From positions 1-47,698 of the forward strand of contig NZ_WBUE01000031.1 in the NCBI RefSeq assembly GCF_009026145.1: a stretch of DNA of 47,698 bases, given 5' to 3'. Position 1 is the first letter of the stretch; every line of letters starts with the position of its first letter. Positions 8,775 to 16,273 of the stretch are shown piece after piece. Under the pieces are notes generated by a model, which was given only the letters and a program-made list of their open reading frames with translations, was not told the origin of the DNA and searched no databases. The position numbers were made by a program, and so were the translations under genes. The stretch comes from Hyphomicrobium sp. (GTDB taxonomy: Bacteria; Pseudomonadota; Alphaproteobacteria; Rhizobiales; Hyphomicrobiaceae).

Positions 8775-9220
8775 GATTGGGCACGATGATCCCATGCTCT
8801 ACACGCCGGCTACGCGACACGATCATGGCAGTCCGGCAGCGCCATGAGCCAAGTGCCATGTTACCTTAGACCATTGAAATTCACGAACTAGGCTGGCAGG
8901 AATATATGTCGCTAGCGTTGTCGGTTTGAGTACCAGAGCGGTATTGGTGATGTTGCCACGTGTCCACGATTGTCAGCTTCAATTGGCTGTCCTCGCTTTC
9001 CAGGTTTCCTGTCTCGCCGTTTTCTGGCGGTACGAAGCTGAGCAATTTTTGCGCAACCGTGGTGGTCCGGCAATGGCGGGTTATCTCTGGCTTGCGGGGG
9101 CTCCCACACGGCAGGGATCGCGCTGATATCGCCTGCGATCCTGCGCGCCCAATCAGCGAACGCACCAACGCAGGTCACGTGCGCCAATCGGTCCGGACAT
9201 GCTGTAGCGAATGGCAGCGC
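8775..9220. other. 446-bp gap without recognisable genes
   Basis: The stretch lies between the 3-dehydratase relic and the end of the minus-strand CmcI-like gene. Short open frames exist on both strands (for example minus 8881-9168 and plus 8960-9235), but none has a ribosome-binding site or a familiar motif. It could be decayed coding sequence, given the adjacent scar. I see no clear terminator hairpin for the convergent units. Confidence 0.35.
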
Positions 9221-9985
9221 CTACTTACGGCGTAGCCAACCCTTCGGGTGATGCGTGCAGTCGGGAGTATCCTGGGTTTCATCAAATGGGCGCGGTACGC
9301 GGACAGGCTCGAACTCGGTGTGCTTGGCGAGGAACTCCTCGGTCGCGGAGATGGGGTTGTTCCAGCTCCAGTCGTCACCTGTGCGCGGCATGCCTGCGAC
9401 GTAGTGCATGATGCCGTCCTGCACGAGCAAATAGCAGCCAGGGGTGACGAGATCGGCGTAGGCGGCAAGCTCCTTGGCCACGTGATCCTTGCTGTGATTG
9501 GAATCGAGGATCAGCATCACCTTCTCGTCGGGCTTGATCATCGATTTCACCATGGCCACGGTCTCGGCGGCGACGGCATTGCCCTCAACCAGCGTGACCC
9601 GCTTGAAGAGTGGGTGCGCCTCGATGGCGGTGCGATTGTGCGGGCGAATTTCAATGTCGATGCCGATGACTCGGCCGTTGCCCATGAGCTCGAAGAGGCT
9701 CGCGTAGTAGAGGAGTGAGCCGCCATGGGCGACGCCGGTCTCGACGATGACGTCCGGCTTCGTTGTGAACACCGTTTCCTGGATGCGCATCATGTCGTCG
9801 GGCAACTGGATAATCGGGCGCCCCATCCACGCGAAACCGTAGGAGTACTTGCGCACCCAGCCGATGTCGGTCCACAGACGGGCGATCTGCTCGAAGCTCT
9901 CCCTGGAATAAAGATCGAGCTGGCGTGGGCAAGAACCATCCTCCACGCTCAGCGTGCCGCCCTTGGTGTCAATCGTCAGCTTCAT
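9221..9985 (-). CDS. CmcI-like SAM-dependent methyltransferase ('cephalosporin hydroxylase' family)
   Basis: 254 residues from ATG 9985, with GGAG five bases before it. The longer frame would run back into the preceding gene. Family marks: 'KPDVIVETGVAHGGSLLYYA' (SAM motif I), 'RVIGIDIEIRPHNR', 'VMLILDSNHSKDHV' and 'YLLVQDGIMH'. Despite the database name, characterised relatives include O-methyltransferases such as rhamnosyl O-methyltransferases and CmcI. In a polysaccharide locus it most likely O-methylates a sugar residue (inference). It begins 11 bases after the stop of the upstream C-methyltransferase, so it is the last gene of a three-gene minus-strand operon with ddhB. Confidence 0.85.
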   Translation of the reverse strand: MKLTIDTKGGTLSVEDGSCPRQLDLYSRESFEQIARLWTDIGWVRKYSYGFAWMGRPIIQLPDDMMRIQETVFTTKPDVIVETGVAHGGSLLYYASLFELMGNGRVIGIDIEIRPHNRTAIEAHPLFKRVTLVEGNAVAAETVAMVKSMIKPDEKVMLILDSNHSKDHVAKELAAYADLVTPGCYLLVQDGIMHYVAGMPRTGDDWSWNNPISATEEFLAKHTEFEPVRVPRPFDETQDTPDCTHHPKGWLRRK

Positions 9986-9996
9986 CGCGGCTCCGT

Positions 9997-11232
9997 TCAG
10001 AATACTTCGAGCTTGGGAATGGCGACGACAAACTTGCCGCCCCATTGGCGCACCTCACCCATTTGCGCTTCGATTTCGCGGCGCAAGTTCCAGGGGAGGA
10101 TGAGCACGTAGTCGGGCTTGGTTTCGGCGATCTTCTCGGGTGCCAGGATGGGCAGCCGCGAGCCGGGTAGGTAGCGGCCCTGCTTCTTGTCGTTCCGGTC
10201 GACGACGTAGGCAACGAGATCGGTGCCGACGCCGCAGTAGTTGAGCAGCGTATTGCCTTTGGCGGCGGCGCCGTAGGCAGCTACTGTTTTGCCCTCCGCC
10301 TTGGCGCTATTGAGGAATGCGAGCAGCGCCTTCTTTGCCGCCTGCACCTTCGCGTCGAATCCCTCGTAGGCGCCGAGCGAGTCGAGACCGAAGTCGGCCT
10401 CCTTGGCACGCACGCGGGCAAGGCCGGGTGCCTCGCTCTGGTGGGCGTCCCTGTGGCAGGAGAAGACGCGCAGCGAACCTCCATGCGTTCGGAGCTCCTC
10501 GACATTGAAAACGCGCAGGCCATGCTTGGTGAGAATGCGCTCGACTACAAGCAGCGATAGGTAGGAGTAGTGCTCGTGGTAGATGGTGTCGAACTGGTTT
10601 TCTTCGATGAGATTGAGGATGTGCGGGAACTCGACCGTCCAAACCCCTTCGGGCTTCAGCAGCGTGGCGAAGCCAGCGACGAAGTCGTTGATGTCGGGAA
10701 CGTGGGCCAGCACGTTGTTCGATGCCATGAGATCGGCGGCGTAGCCCTCGCGCGTGAGGCGCTCGGCCGTGGCGCGACCGAAGAACACCATTTCGGTGGG
10801 TATGCCTTTCGCAATGGCTGCGTTGGCGGTGCTCTTGGTCGGCTCGACACCCAGCACTGGAACGCCGCGTGCAACGAAATGCTGCAGCAGGTAGCCGTCG
10901 TTGGAGGCGACCTCGACGACCATACTGTCCTCGCTAAGGCCGAAGCGGGCGATCATGTCCTCGGCATAGCGGCGTGCGTGCTCGACCCAACTGGCGGCGA
11001 ACGAGGAGAAATACTGATAGTCCTCGCCGAAGTGCGCGGAGCGGTCGACGACACCTTCCGCCTGCACGAGCAGGCAGCTTTCACATATCCGCACGTGCAA
11101 CGGATAGGTGGGATCGGGTTTGCTGATATCCTCGGGGCGAACATTGAAGTTGGAGATCGGCGTCGAGCCAAGGTTGACGAACGTACGCCGCAACGGAGTG
11201 CCGCAGTTGATGCAAAGGAGGGCCCCGCTCAT
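9997..11232 (-). CDS. TylCIII-type NDP-sugar C-methyltransferase with intact zinc site
   Basis: 411 residues, the usual size. The N-terminal zinc domain has both pairs, CINC and CESC. The SAM domain has 'VVEVASNDGYLLQHF' and the catalytic region 'YHEHYSYLSLLV'. The C-terminal domain has 'AAYGAAAKGNTLLNYCG' and 'DYVLILPWNLRREIE'. Family members methylate C-3 of an NDP-4-keto-6-deoxyhexose. Its ATG overlaps the CDP-glucose dehydratase stop by four bases, so translation is probably coupled, which points to CDP-4-keto-6-deoxyglucose as substrate. It is a paralogue of the minus-strand gene at 5565-6839, and the contrast in zinc ligands between the two is notable. Confidence 0.92.
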   Translation of the reverse strand: MSGALLCINCGTPLRRTFVNLGSTPISNFNVRPEDISKPDPTYPLHVRICESCLLVQAEGVVDRSAHFGEDYQYFSSFAASWVEHARRYAEDMIARFGLSEDSMVVEVASNDGYLLQHFVARGVPVLGVEPTKSTANAAIAKGIPTEMVFFGRATAERLTREGYAADLMASNNVLAHVPDINDFVAGFATLLKPEGVWTVEFPHILNLIEENQFDTIYHEHYSYLSLLVVERILTKHGLRVFNVEELRTHGGSLRVFSCHRDAHQSEAPGLARVRAKEADFGLDSLGAYEGFDAKVQAAKKALLAFLNSAKAEGKTVAAYGAAAKGNTLLNYCGVGTDLVAYVVDRNDKKQGRYLPGSRLPILAPEKIAETKPDYVLILPWNLRREIEAQMGEVRQWGGKFVVAIPKLEVF

Positions 11233-12293
11233 GTCTTCCTCGTCGCATAGTCGCGGATCTGCCGCAACGTGAACGCACGCATATCGCTCCCCTCCTTGTG
11301 CGCCTTATACCAGTCGGCGGTCCACTGCACCGCCTCGGCCGCGGAGAGGCGGGCGCGCCATTTCAGAGCCCGGTGGGCGAGCCCTGCGTTGATCGCTAGG
11401 GTAGCCTTCTCGGGCGGATGCTCTCCGGGGGCCTGGCGCCAGCCGGCCTTGACGCCGAGCGCGCCGTTGAGGGTGTCGGCGATTTCCGCAACGGTGATGG
11501 GGCGCTCGTCCCGCGGGCCGAAATTTATCGCGTGCGGCAGGTGTCCCTGCGGGTCGGCGCAAAGCTGTTCGATATAGGTGAGATAGCCGGACAACGGCTC
11601 CAGCACATGCTGCCAGGGTCGTGTCGACTGTGGATGGCGCAGCTCGACGGTGCGGCTTGCCTCAAGGGCGCGCCAGACATCGGGCAGCAGCCGGTCCTCC
11701 GACCAGTCACCGCCACCGATGACGTTGCCGGCGCGTGCGGTGGCAACCGGCACGACGCGCGGTGCGAAGTAGCTCTTAGCGTAGCACGCAGTGATGATCT
11801 CGGCGGCCGCTTTTGAAGCCGAGTAAGGATCGGCGCCGCCGAGGTGATCGCCCTCGGTGAAGCGGTGTCCGTCGTCGCGGTTCTCGTAGACCTTGTCGCT
11901 GGTGACGACCAGTACGCATTTGACGCCGGGAGTCTCGCGCAGCGCTTCGAGCAAATGCACGGTGCCGAGGACGTTGGTGTCGAAGGTGGTTACAGGATCG
12001 CGGTAGGAACGGCGCACAAGCGCCTGCGCCGCCATATGGACGACAATGTCAGGAGCAGCGCGCTCAATCGCGTCGGCGACGACACGCGGGTCTCTAATAT
12101 CGCCGATGACGTCGCTGGCAAGGTGGCTGGACGAGAGGAGGTCATGAAGATTTGGCTCCGTTTCCGGCGCCAAAGCCAGACCGTGTACGCGGGCGCCCAA
12201 GCTGGCGAGCCACACGCCGGCCCATGCGCCCTTGAAACCAGTGTGGCCGGTGAGCAGGACGGAGCGGCCTGCCCAGAAGTTCGCCGTCACCAT
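11229..12293 (-). CDS. ddhB: CDP-glucose 4,6-dehydratase
   Basis: 354 residues. The N-terminus 'WAGRSVLLTGHTGFKGAW' is diagnostic of this SDR family (rfbG/ddhB). Other marks: 'AAQALVRRSYRDP', 'VVTSDKVYENRD', the catalytic 'YSASKAAAEII', 'RAGNVIGGGDWSEDRLLPD' and 'RPWQHVLEPLSGYL'. It makes CDP-4-keto-6-deoxyglucose from CDP-glucose. The enzyme that makes CDP-glucose (ddhA) lies 13 kb away at 24619 in the other operon, and the expected next enzyme, the 3-dehydratase, survives only as the relic at 8293-8774. It is the first gene of the minus-strand operon; no strong ribosome-binding site precedes its ATG. Confidence 0.95.
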   Translation of the reverse strand: MVTANFWAGRSVLLTGHTGFKGAWAGVWLASLGARVHGLALAPETEPNLHDLLSSSHLASDVIGDIRDPRVVADAIERAAPDIVVHMAAQALVRRSYRDPVTTFDTNVLGTVHLLEALRETPGVKCVLVVTSDKVYENRDDGHRFTEGDHLGGADPYSASKAAAEIITACYAKSYFAPRVVPVATARAGNVIGGGDWSEDRLLPDVWRALEASRTVELRHPQSTRPWQHVLEPLSGYLTYIEQLCADPQGHLPHAINFGPRDERPITVAEIADTLNGALGVKAGWRQAPGEHPPEKATLAINAGLAHRALKWRARLSAAEAVQWTADWYKAHKEGSDMRAFTLRQIRDYATRKT

Positions 12294-12943
12294 GGATCAA
12301 TTCCGACTGCGCGCGCGACCAGTGTATACGTGGCATAGGCGAAGCGGCGCAGACATTGCTTGCAGGACTCCCCTTGTCTTCGAGACGCGTCTCGGCGCAG
12401 ACCGCTAGGCTCTACCACACTTCACAGCCGTGCGAAAAATAGGCTGTGGAGCGCGTCATCCTGCGCGACGTGGGCTGCAGGATATTCGCTCGTGCGACCC
12501 TGACGTCTAGCCAGATGGCGGGGCACTCAGCCAGCAAAAAATCAGCGGCTGCGGCACCAGCGGTCATCGATCCGAGGAAGGAGATAGAGAAGCGGGCCGA
12601 ACGATGAGCTGGAAAATTGGAGAGGAAAGGCAAACCACCCGTCGAGAAGCTCGGTCGTGTCGATAGGAGCCGGCCCCACCGGCTAGTCGAACACGCGCGC
12701 TGGCACCTCTGCCTCGAGGCGGATGGTTTGAAAGATCTCCATAGATCGACGTGCGGGCAGCCTTGGCGATCTGCCAGGACGAGGAACGCCTACGCGTCGA
12801 AGCGGAGCGCGCCTTTGTACGTGGCTGGTGAATGCCCAGGCGCAAGGGGGAGTCGCCGAAACTGACCGGCGACTCAAAAGGCATCGCGGCCAAACGCCCT
12901 CCAAAGTAGCGGTGCGTCATAGTTCTTACAGGAGCTTACGTGA
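12294..12943. other. 650-bp intergenic part upstream of divergent ddhB operon and regulator
   Basis: No convincing gene is present. Frames here (for example plus 12617-12865 and minus 12564-12920) have no ribosome-binding site and no known motif. A 7-bp inverted repeat, CACAGCC at 12423-12429 and GGCTGTG at 12442-12448, could form a hairpin with a 12-base loop. It has no T run, so I do not call it a terminator. The gap must contain the promoter for the minus-strand operon. Its length suggests decayed sequence or a long regulatory region. Confidence 0.4.
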
Positions 12944-12973
12944 TTGAGCGCCAAGTCGATCGCTGGGGATACG
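12944..12973 (+). promoter_or_regulatory. possible sigma-70 promoter of the regulator/antiterminator operon
   Basis: TTGAGC at 12944-12949 and GATACG at 12968-12973 are separated by 18 bases and lie just before the palindrome at 12975-12995. Both boxes match the consensus only partly. The main support is the arrangement: promoter, then palindrome, then the gene for a DNA-binding protein. Confidence 0.3.
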
Positions 12974-12974
12974 T

Positions 12975-13002
12975 TCATTGAATGAAATTCAATGATTGAA
13001 TG
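12975..13002 (+). promoter_or_regulatory. 21-bp perfect palindrome plus extra half-site, probable operator
   Basis: TCATTGAAT (12975-12983), spacer GAA, ATTCAATGA (12987-12995): two perfectly complementary 9-base arms. A further copy of ATTGAATG follows at 12995-13002, repeating 12977-12984 at an 18-base offset. It is AT-rich inside GC-rich DNA and lies 57 bases before the ATG of a winged-helix protein. The natural reading is an autoregulatory operator bound by that protein as a dimer (inference). Confidence 0.6.
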
Positions 13003-13058
13003 GCGCACCGGGAGCTGCTAGCCGTGCGGCTAGTCGCAGCATCAGCAGGCACCGTCTA

Positions 13059-13706
13059 ATGCCACGGGGGACAAAGGCTGACGCGGATCTCGATCTTCTC
13101 ACAGCGGTAGAACGCGGAGAGATCGTTACGCAACAGATGCTCAAGCATGAGCTGGGGGTGTCTGTCGGCCTCATCAACGCCCTGATCAAACGAGCGGTGA
13201 AAAAGGGTCTCGTGAAGGTTCGCCAGGCGCCTTACAAGCGCTATGCCTACTACCTGACGCCCCGGGGATTTGCCGAGAAGGGCCGCTTGGTCGCCGACTA
13301 TCTCGAATATTCGCTCACCCTCTTTCGCGAGTCGCGCGACCAATACTCCGAGATATTCCGGGATCTTAGAAGGCGCGATAAGGCTTCGCGCATTGTTCTT
13401 GTTGGCGGCGGCGACCTCGCCGAGATCGCGGTTCTCGCTGCCGTAGGCGAGGAGATTGCGCTTCTCGGCATCGTCGATCCCGGATCCAATGTGCAAACCC
13501 GCTATGGTGTGCGCGTCGGTTCGAACCTCGCCGCGTTCGGGGATGCCGAGGTTGCAGTCATCACCGATCTCATTTCCCCGCAGGCAACCTTCGAGGCGCT
13601 TCGCAAGAACTTTCCGGACGGTTACGTTTTCGCCCCGGAAATCCTGCGCATTACGCCCGACCGGGCGGAGCTGTTGGCGTCATCGCAAGACGGGGGCGAA
13701 CCATGA
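13059..13706 (+). CDS. winged-helix regulator with C-terminal Rossmann-like ligand domain
   Basis: 215 residues from ATG 13059. The frame stays open to a TTG at 12996, but that codon falls inside the palindrome, so the ATG is preferred. Residues about 8-70 form a winged helix ('GEIVTQQMLKHELGVSVGLI' recognition region, 'KKGLVKVR', wing 'YKRYAYYLTPRGFAEKG'). From about 110 there is a nucleotide-binding-like fold ('RIVLVGGGDLAEIAVLAAVG', 'LLGIVDPGS', 'AVITDL'). It may sense a nucleotide sugar or similar metabolite (inference). Its stop overlaps the ATG of the RfaH-like gene by four bases, so regulator and antiterminator are made together. Confidence 0.85.
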   Translation: MPRGTKADADLDLLTAVERGEIVTQQMLKHELGVSVGLINALIKRAVKKGLVKVRQAPYKRYAYYLTPRGFAEKGRLVADYLEYSLTLFRESRDQYSEIFRDLRRRDKASRIVLVGGGDLAEIAVLAAVGEEIALLGIVDPGSNVQTRYGVRVGSNLAAFGDAEVAVITDLISPQATFEALRKNFPDGYVFAPEILRITPDRAELLASSQDGGEP

Positions 13707-14206
13707 AGGACTGGTATGTCGTCAGCACCCAGCCGTATCAGGAAGCACGGGCGGAGCTGAATCTTCGCCGCCAAGGCTACGAGCCCTGGTTGCCGAAGCT
13801 CCTGCGCGAGCGCCGCCACGCGCGCCGCGTCGATATGACGAAGGCGCCGCTGTTCCCTGGCTATCTCTTCGTCGCGCTCGACCCGCGGGTGCAAAAATGG
13901 CGGGCGATCAACAGCACCTTCGGGGTGCGCCAGATCCTCTGCCACGGCGACCGGCCGCGGCCGGTCGAGCAGGGGTTCGTCGAGGCGCTGAAGGAAACGA
14001 GCGATGATGCAGGTGTCGTGGCTCTCCCTAATGCCGACGCATTTGCACTGGGACAGCCGCTGCGTCTGCTCGCCGGGCCCTTCGCCAACTCGATCGGAAC
14101 ATTGTTGCGCCTTGCGGACAAAGACCGCGTGGCGCTGTTGCTCGACCTCTTCGGACGCGAGGTGCAGATCACCGTTTCGCGTCGCAACGTGATCGCCGCC
14201 GCCTGA
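13703..14206 (+). CDS. RfaH-like specialised NusG paralogue (transcription antiterminator)
   Basis: 167 residues, close to E. coli RfaH (162). The NGN domain is clear: 'DWYVVSTQPYQEARAELNL', 'APLFPGYLFVALDP', 'WRAINSTFGVRQILCHG'. A KOW-like C-terminal part follows ('GQPLRLLAGPFANSIGTLLR', 'ALLLDLFGREVQI'). RfaH proteins are recruited to RNA polymerase paused at an ops element, suppress termination and couple translation in long LPS or capsule operons. Here an exact 12-base ops core lies 60 bases beyond the stop, ahead of a roughly 23-kb gene run. The 4-base overlap with the upstream regulator implies coupled translation. Confidence 0.9.
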   Translation: MKDWYVVSTQPYQEARAELNLRRQGYEPWLPKLLRERRHARRVDMTKAPLFPGYLFVALDPRVQKWRAINSTFGVRQILCHGDRPRPVEQGFVEALKETSDDAGVVALPNADAFALGQPLRLLAGPFANSIGTLLRLADKDRVALLLDLFGREVQITVSRRNVIAAA

Positions 14207-14266
14207 TTTCGCGGACGGCGCCGTGCAATGTGGGTTGTGGACGGGTGGGCTGGACTTCACCCGAAT

Positions 14267-14278
14267 GGCGGTAGCGTG
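14267..14278 (+). promoter_or_regulatory. ops-like element GGCGGTAGCGTG
   Basis: Identical to the 12-base core of the E. coli ops (operon polarity suppressor) pause element that recruits RfaH. It is in the transcribed orientation, in the 122-bp leader between the RfaH-like gene (ends 14206) and the first heptose-cassette gene (starts 14329). I found no second full copy in the window; a partial match at about 22589 is inside a gene. Confidence 0.7.
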
Positions 14279-14292
14279 TCGATTGCACTGAG

Positions 14293-14309
14293 GCCGCGGA
14301 GGGCGCGGC
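14293..14309 (+). terminator. GC-rich hairpin downstream of the ops-like site, possible attenuator
   Basis: GCCGCG (14293-14298) pairs with CGCGGC (14304-14309) around a 5-base loop, followed by GTTTCCT. There is no real U run, so alone it would be a weak terminator. Its place, 14 bases after the ops-like site and 19 bases before the next start codon, would suit an attenuator overcome by the RfaH-like protein (inference). Confidence 0.3.
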
Positions 14310-14328
14310 GTTTCCTAGGGGGTAGAAA

Positions 14329-14919
14329 GTGGAAGATAGCCACGCGCGACTGTTCCTCAGCCAGGCCGGGGAGATCTGCGCTCGCCTCGACTACGCTGCG
14401 ATCGACGATATGGCGGCGCGCATTGCCAAGCTTCGCGACGGTGGCGGTCGCCTGTTCATCCTCGGCGTCGGCGGCAGCGCCGGCAACGCCGGACACGCGG
14501 TGAACGACTTCCGCAAGTTGTGCGACGTCGAGTGCTACGCGCCAACCGACAACGTCTCCGAGCTCACCGCGCGCACCAACGACGAGGGTTGGGAGACGGT
14601 GTTTGCCAGCTGGCTGCGGGGCAGCCGCGTCAACGAACGCGACGGCCTCCTGATCTTCTCGGTCGGCGGCGGCAATGCTGAGCACAACGTCAGCATGAAC
14701 CTCGTGCGTGCCATCGACGAGGCCAAGCAGCGCGGCCTTAGCATTTTCGGCATCGTCGGGCGCGATGGCGGCCACACCGCCAAGCAGGCCGACATCGCCA
14801 TTATCGTGCCGACTATCGATCCGCGCCACGTCACGCCACATGCCGAGTCATTCCAGACAGTCGTCTGGCACTGCCTCGTCTCGCATCCAGCGCTACAGAA
14901 GGTGGCCACCAAGTGGTGA
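14329..14919 (+). CDS. gmhA: SIS-domain sugar-phosphate isomerase, GmhA-like
   Basis: 196 residues from GTG 14329, with AGGGGG seven bases upstream. The SIS fold shows 'LFILGVGGSAGNAGHAVNDF', 'SELTARTNDEGWETVF', 'LLIFSVGGGNAEHNVSMNL' and 'ADIAIIVPTIDP'. GmhA converts sedoheptulose-7-phosphate to D-glycero-D-manno-heptose-7-phosphate. Aligning by eye, the metal-site Glu of GmhA (four residues after His) is Asp here, and the DAQH stretch reads NAGH, so substrate or mechanism may differ. It opens a cassette with a GmhB-like phosphatase, a transaldolase and a kinase/nucleotidyltransferase, and overlaps the phosphatase start. The assignment to the heptose-isomerase family is firm; the exact substrate is not. 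Confidence 0.85.
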   Translation: MEDSHARLFLSQAGEICARLDYAAIDDMAARIAKLRDGGGRLFILGVGGSAGNAGHAVNDFRKLCDVECYAPTDNVSELTARTNDEGWETVFASWLRGSRVNERDGLLIFSVGGGNAEHNVSMNLVRAIDEAKQRGLSIFGIVGRDGGHTAKQADIAIIVPTIDPRHVTPHAESFQTVVWHCLVSHPALQKVATKW

Positions 14920-15518
14920 AGCGGAACGCCGGTGCGCTGAAGCCCGCGGTCTTTCTCGACCGCGACGGTGTGCTGACCATTCCTGAGTTCCGCGATGGCC
15001 GCTCTTTCGCGCCGCGTACACTCGAGGCGTTTCAGATCTATCCCGATGCGCCCGCGTGTGTACGCGAGCTGAAGCAGGCAGGTTTTCTGGTCGTGGTCGT
15101 CACCAATCAGCCGGACGTTGGCGCGGGCATTGTCGCGCAGGACGTCGTCGAGGAGATGCACGTGCGACTGCGGGCCGACGTGCCGGTGGACGACATCGAG
15201 GTCTGCTATGAGACTCGCGAGCAGGCAACCGACCGGCGCAAACCGGGTGCGGGCATGCTTAAGGACGCGGCGCGCCGCTGGGGTATCGATCTTGGCGCGA
15301 GCTTCATGGTCGGCGACCGCGATAGCGATATCGAGGCGGCCAGGCGCGCTGGCTGTACGGCCGTCTTCATCGATCTTGGGTACAGCGACGCAGGCCCCAC
15401 GCGGCAGGCCGCGACGGTGAGTTCACTACGAGAAGCCACGGACTGGATTTTGCGCCGGGGGGAACCGGCATGTGTCAGCGATGCTGGAGGGAGACACGCA
15501 AATGACCACCGTATCTGA
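14913..15518 (+). CDS. gmhB: HAD phosphatase, GmhB-like (heptose 1,7-bisphosphate phosphatase family)
   Basis: 201 residues; GTG 14913 or 14916, overlapping the isomerase stop. HAD motifs: 'AVFLDRDGVLTIPE' (nucleophile Asp and acid Asp), 'VVVTNQPDVGAG', 'RKPGAGML' (Lys) and 'FMVGDRDSDIEAARRAG'. It would remove one phosphate from a sugar bisphosphate between the kinase and nucleotidyltransferase steps. The zinc loop of E. coli GmhB, a set of Cys/His before RKP, is reduced here to one Cys (VCYETREQATDRRKP), as in zinc-free relatives. It overlaps the next gene by 17 bases. Confidence 0.85.
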   Translation: MVKRNAGALKPAVFLDRDGVLTIPEFRDGRSFAPRTLEAFQIYPDAPACVRELKQAGFLVVVVTNQPDVGAGIVAQDVVEEMHVRLRADVPVDDIEVCYETREQATDRRKPGAGMLKDAARRWGIDLGASFMVGDRDSDIEAARRAGCTAVFIDLGYSDAGPTRQAATVSSLREATDWILRRGEPACVSDAGGRHANDHRI

Positions 15519-16239
15519 TCTGAAGATCAAGATTTTCGCCGATGGCGCCGATCTCGCGGGTATCCTCGATATGCACAAGAATCCCCTGATCAAGGGCTTT
15601 ACCACCAACCCGACATTGATGCGCAAGGCGGGTATCGATGACTACGAGGCTTTCGGCCGCGAGTTGCTCGCTGAGGTGCCGGACCGTCCCGTCTCCCTCG
15701 AAGTGTTCGCCGACGATTTCGAAGAGATGGAGCGCCAGGCGCTCGCCATCGCCTCCTGGGGCAGGAACGTCAACGTGAAGATACCGGTGATGAACACGAA
15801 GGGCATCTTCGCCGGCCCGCTGCTTAACTCGCTGTCGCGGCGCGGGGTAGTCCTCAACGTTACCGCCATCATGACCCCGGCGCAGGTCAAGGCGGTGGCC
15901 GATGCGCTCGATCCCGAGGTTCCCGCCATCATATCGGTGTTTGCCGGCCGGGTTGCCGACACCGGACGCGATCCGGTGCCGCACATGAAGGAGTGCCTCG
16001 CTGCGCTCTCCAAGCGCCCAAAAGCAGAGCTTCTGTGGGCGAGCCCGCGTGAGCTGCTCAACATCTTCCAGGCCGACGAAATGGGATGCCACATCATCAC
16101 CGTCACCAACGATGTCATCGCCAAGTTGAAGCTCGTCGGTAAGAACCTCGATGACTACTCGCGCGAGACGGTGGAGATGTTCTACAAGGACGCCACTGCG
16201 TCTAAATTCAGGATCTCGGTGCGTCCGGCCGCCGCCTGA
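15502..16239 (+). CDS. transaldolase / fructose-6-phosphate aldolase family enzyme
   Basis: 245 residues from ATG 15502, preceded by GGAGGGAG. The class I aldolase barrel shows 'KIFADGADLAGILDM' (catalytic Asp region), 'GFTTNPTLMRKAGI', 'NVNVKIPVMNTKG' (Schiff-base Lys) and 'GVVLNVTAIMTPAQV'. Short transaldolase-family enzymes form or break C-C bonds between dihydroxyacetone-type donors and aldose phosphates. It sits between the heptose phosphatase and epimerases, so it may supply sedoheptulose-7-phosphate or build a longer or branched ketose phosphate (inference). Transaldolases are not part of the standard ADP-heptose pathway. Confidence 0.88.
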   Translation: MTTVSDLKIKIFADGADLAGILDMHKNPLIKGFTTNPTLMRKAGIDDYEAFGRELLAEVPDRPVSLEVFADDFEEMERQALAIASWGRNVNVKIPVMNTKGIFAGPLLNSLSRRGVVLNVTAIMTPAQVKAVADALDPEVPAIISVFAGRVADTGRDPVPHMKECLAALSKRPKAELLWASPRELLNIFQADEMGCHIITVTNDVIAKLKLVGKNLDDYSRETVEMFYKDATASKFRISVRPAAA

Positions 16240-16273
16240 GCCGGGACGCGATCAATCACCAACGAGGGACGCC

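Noticed and set aside
12423..12448. 7-bp inverted repeat as a terminator
   Set aside because: Twelve-base loop and no T run on either strand, so it is not called.
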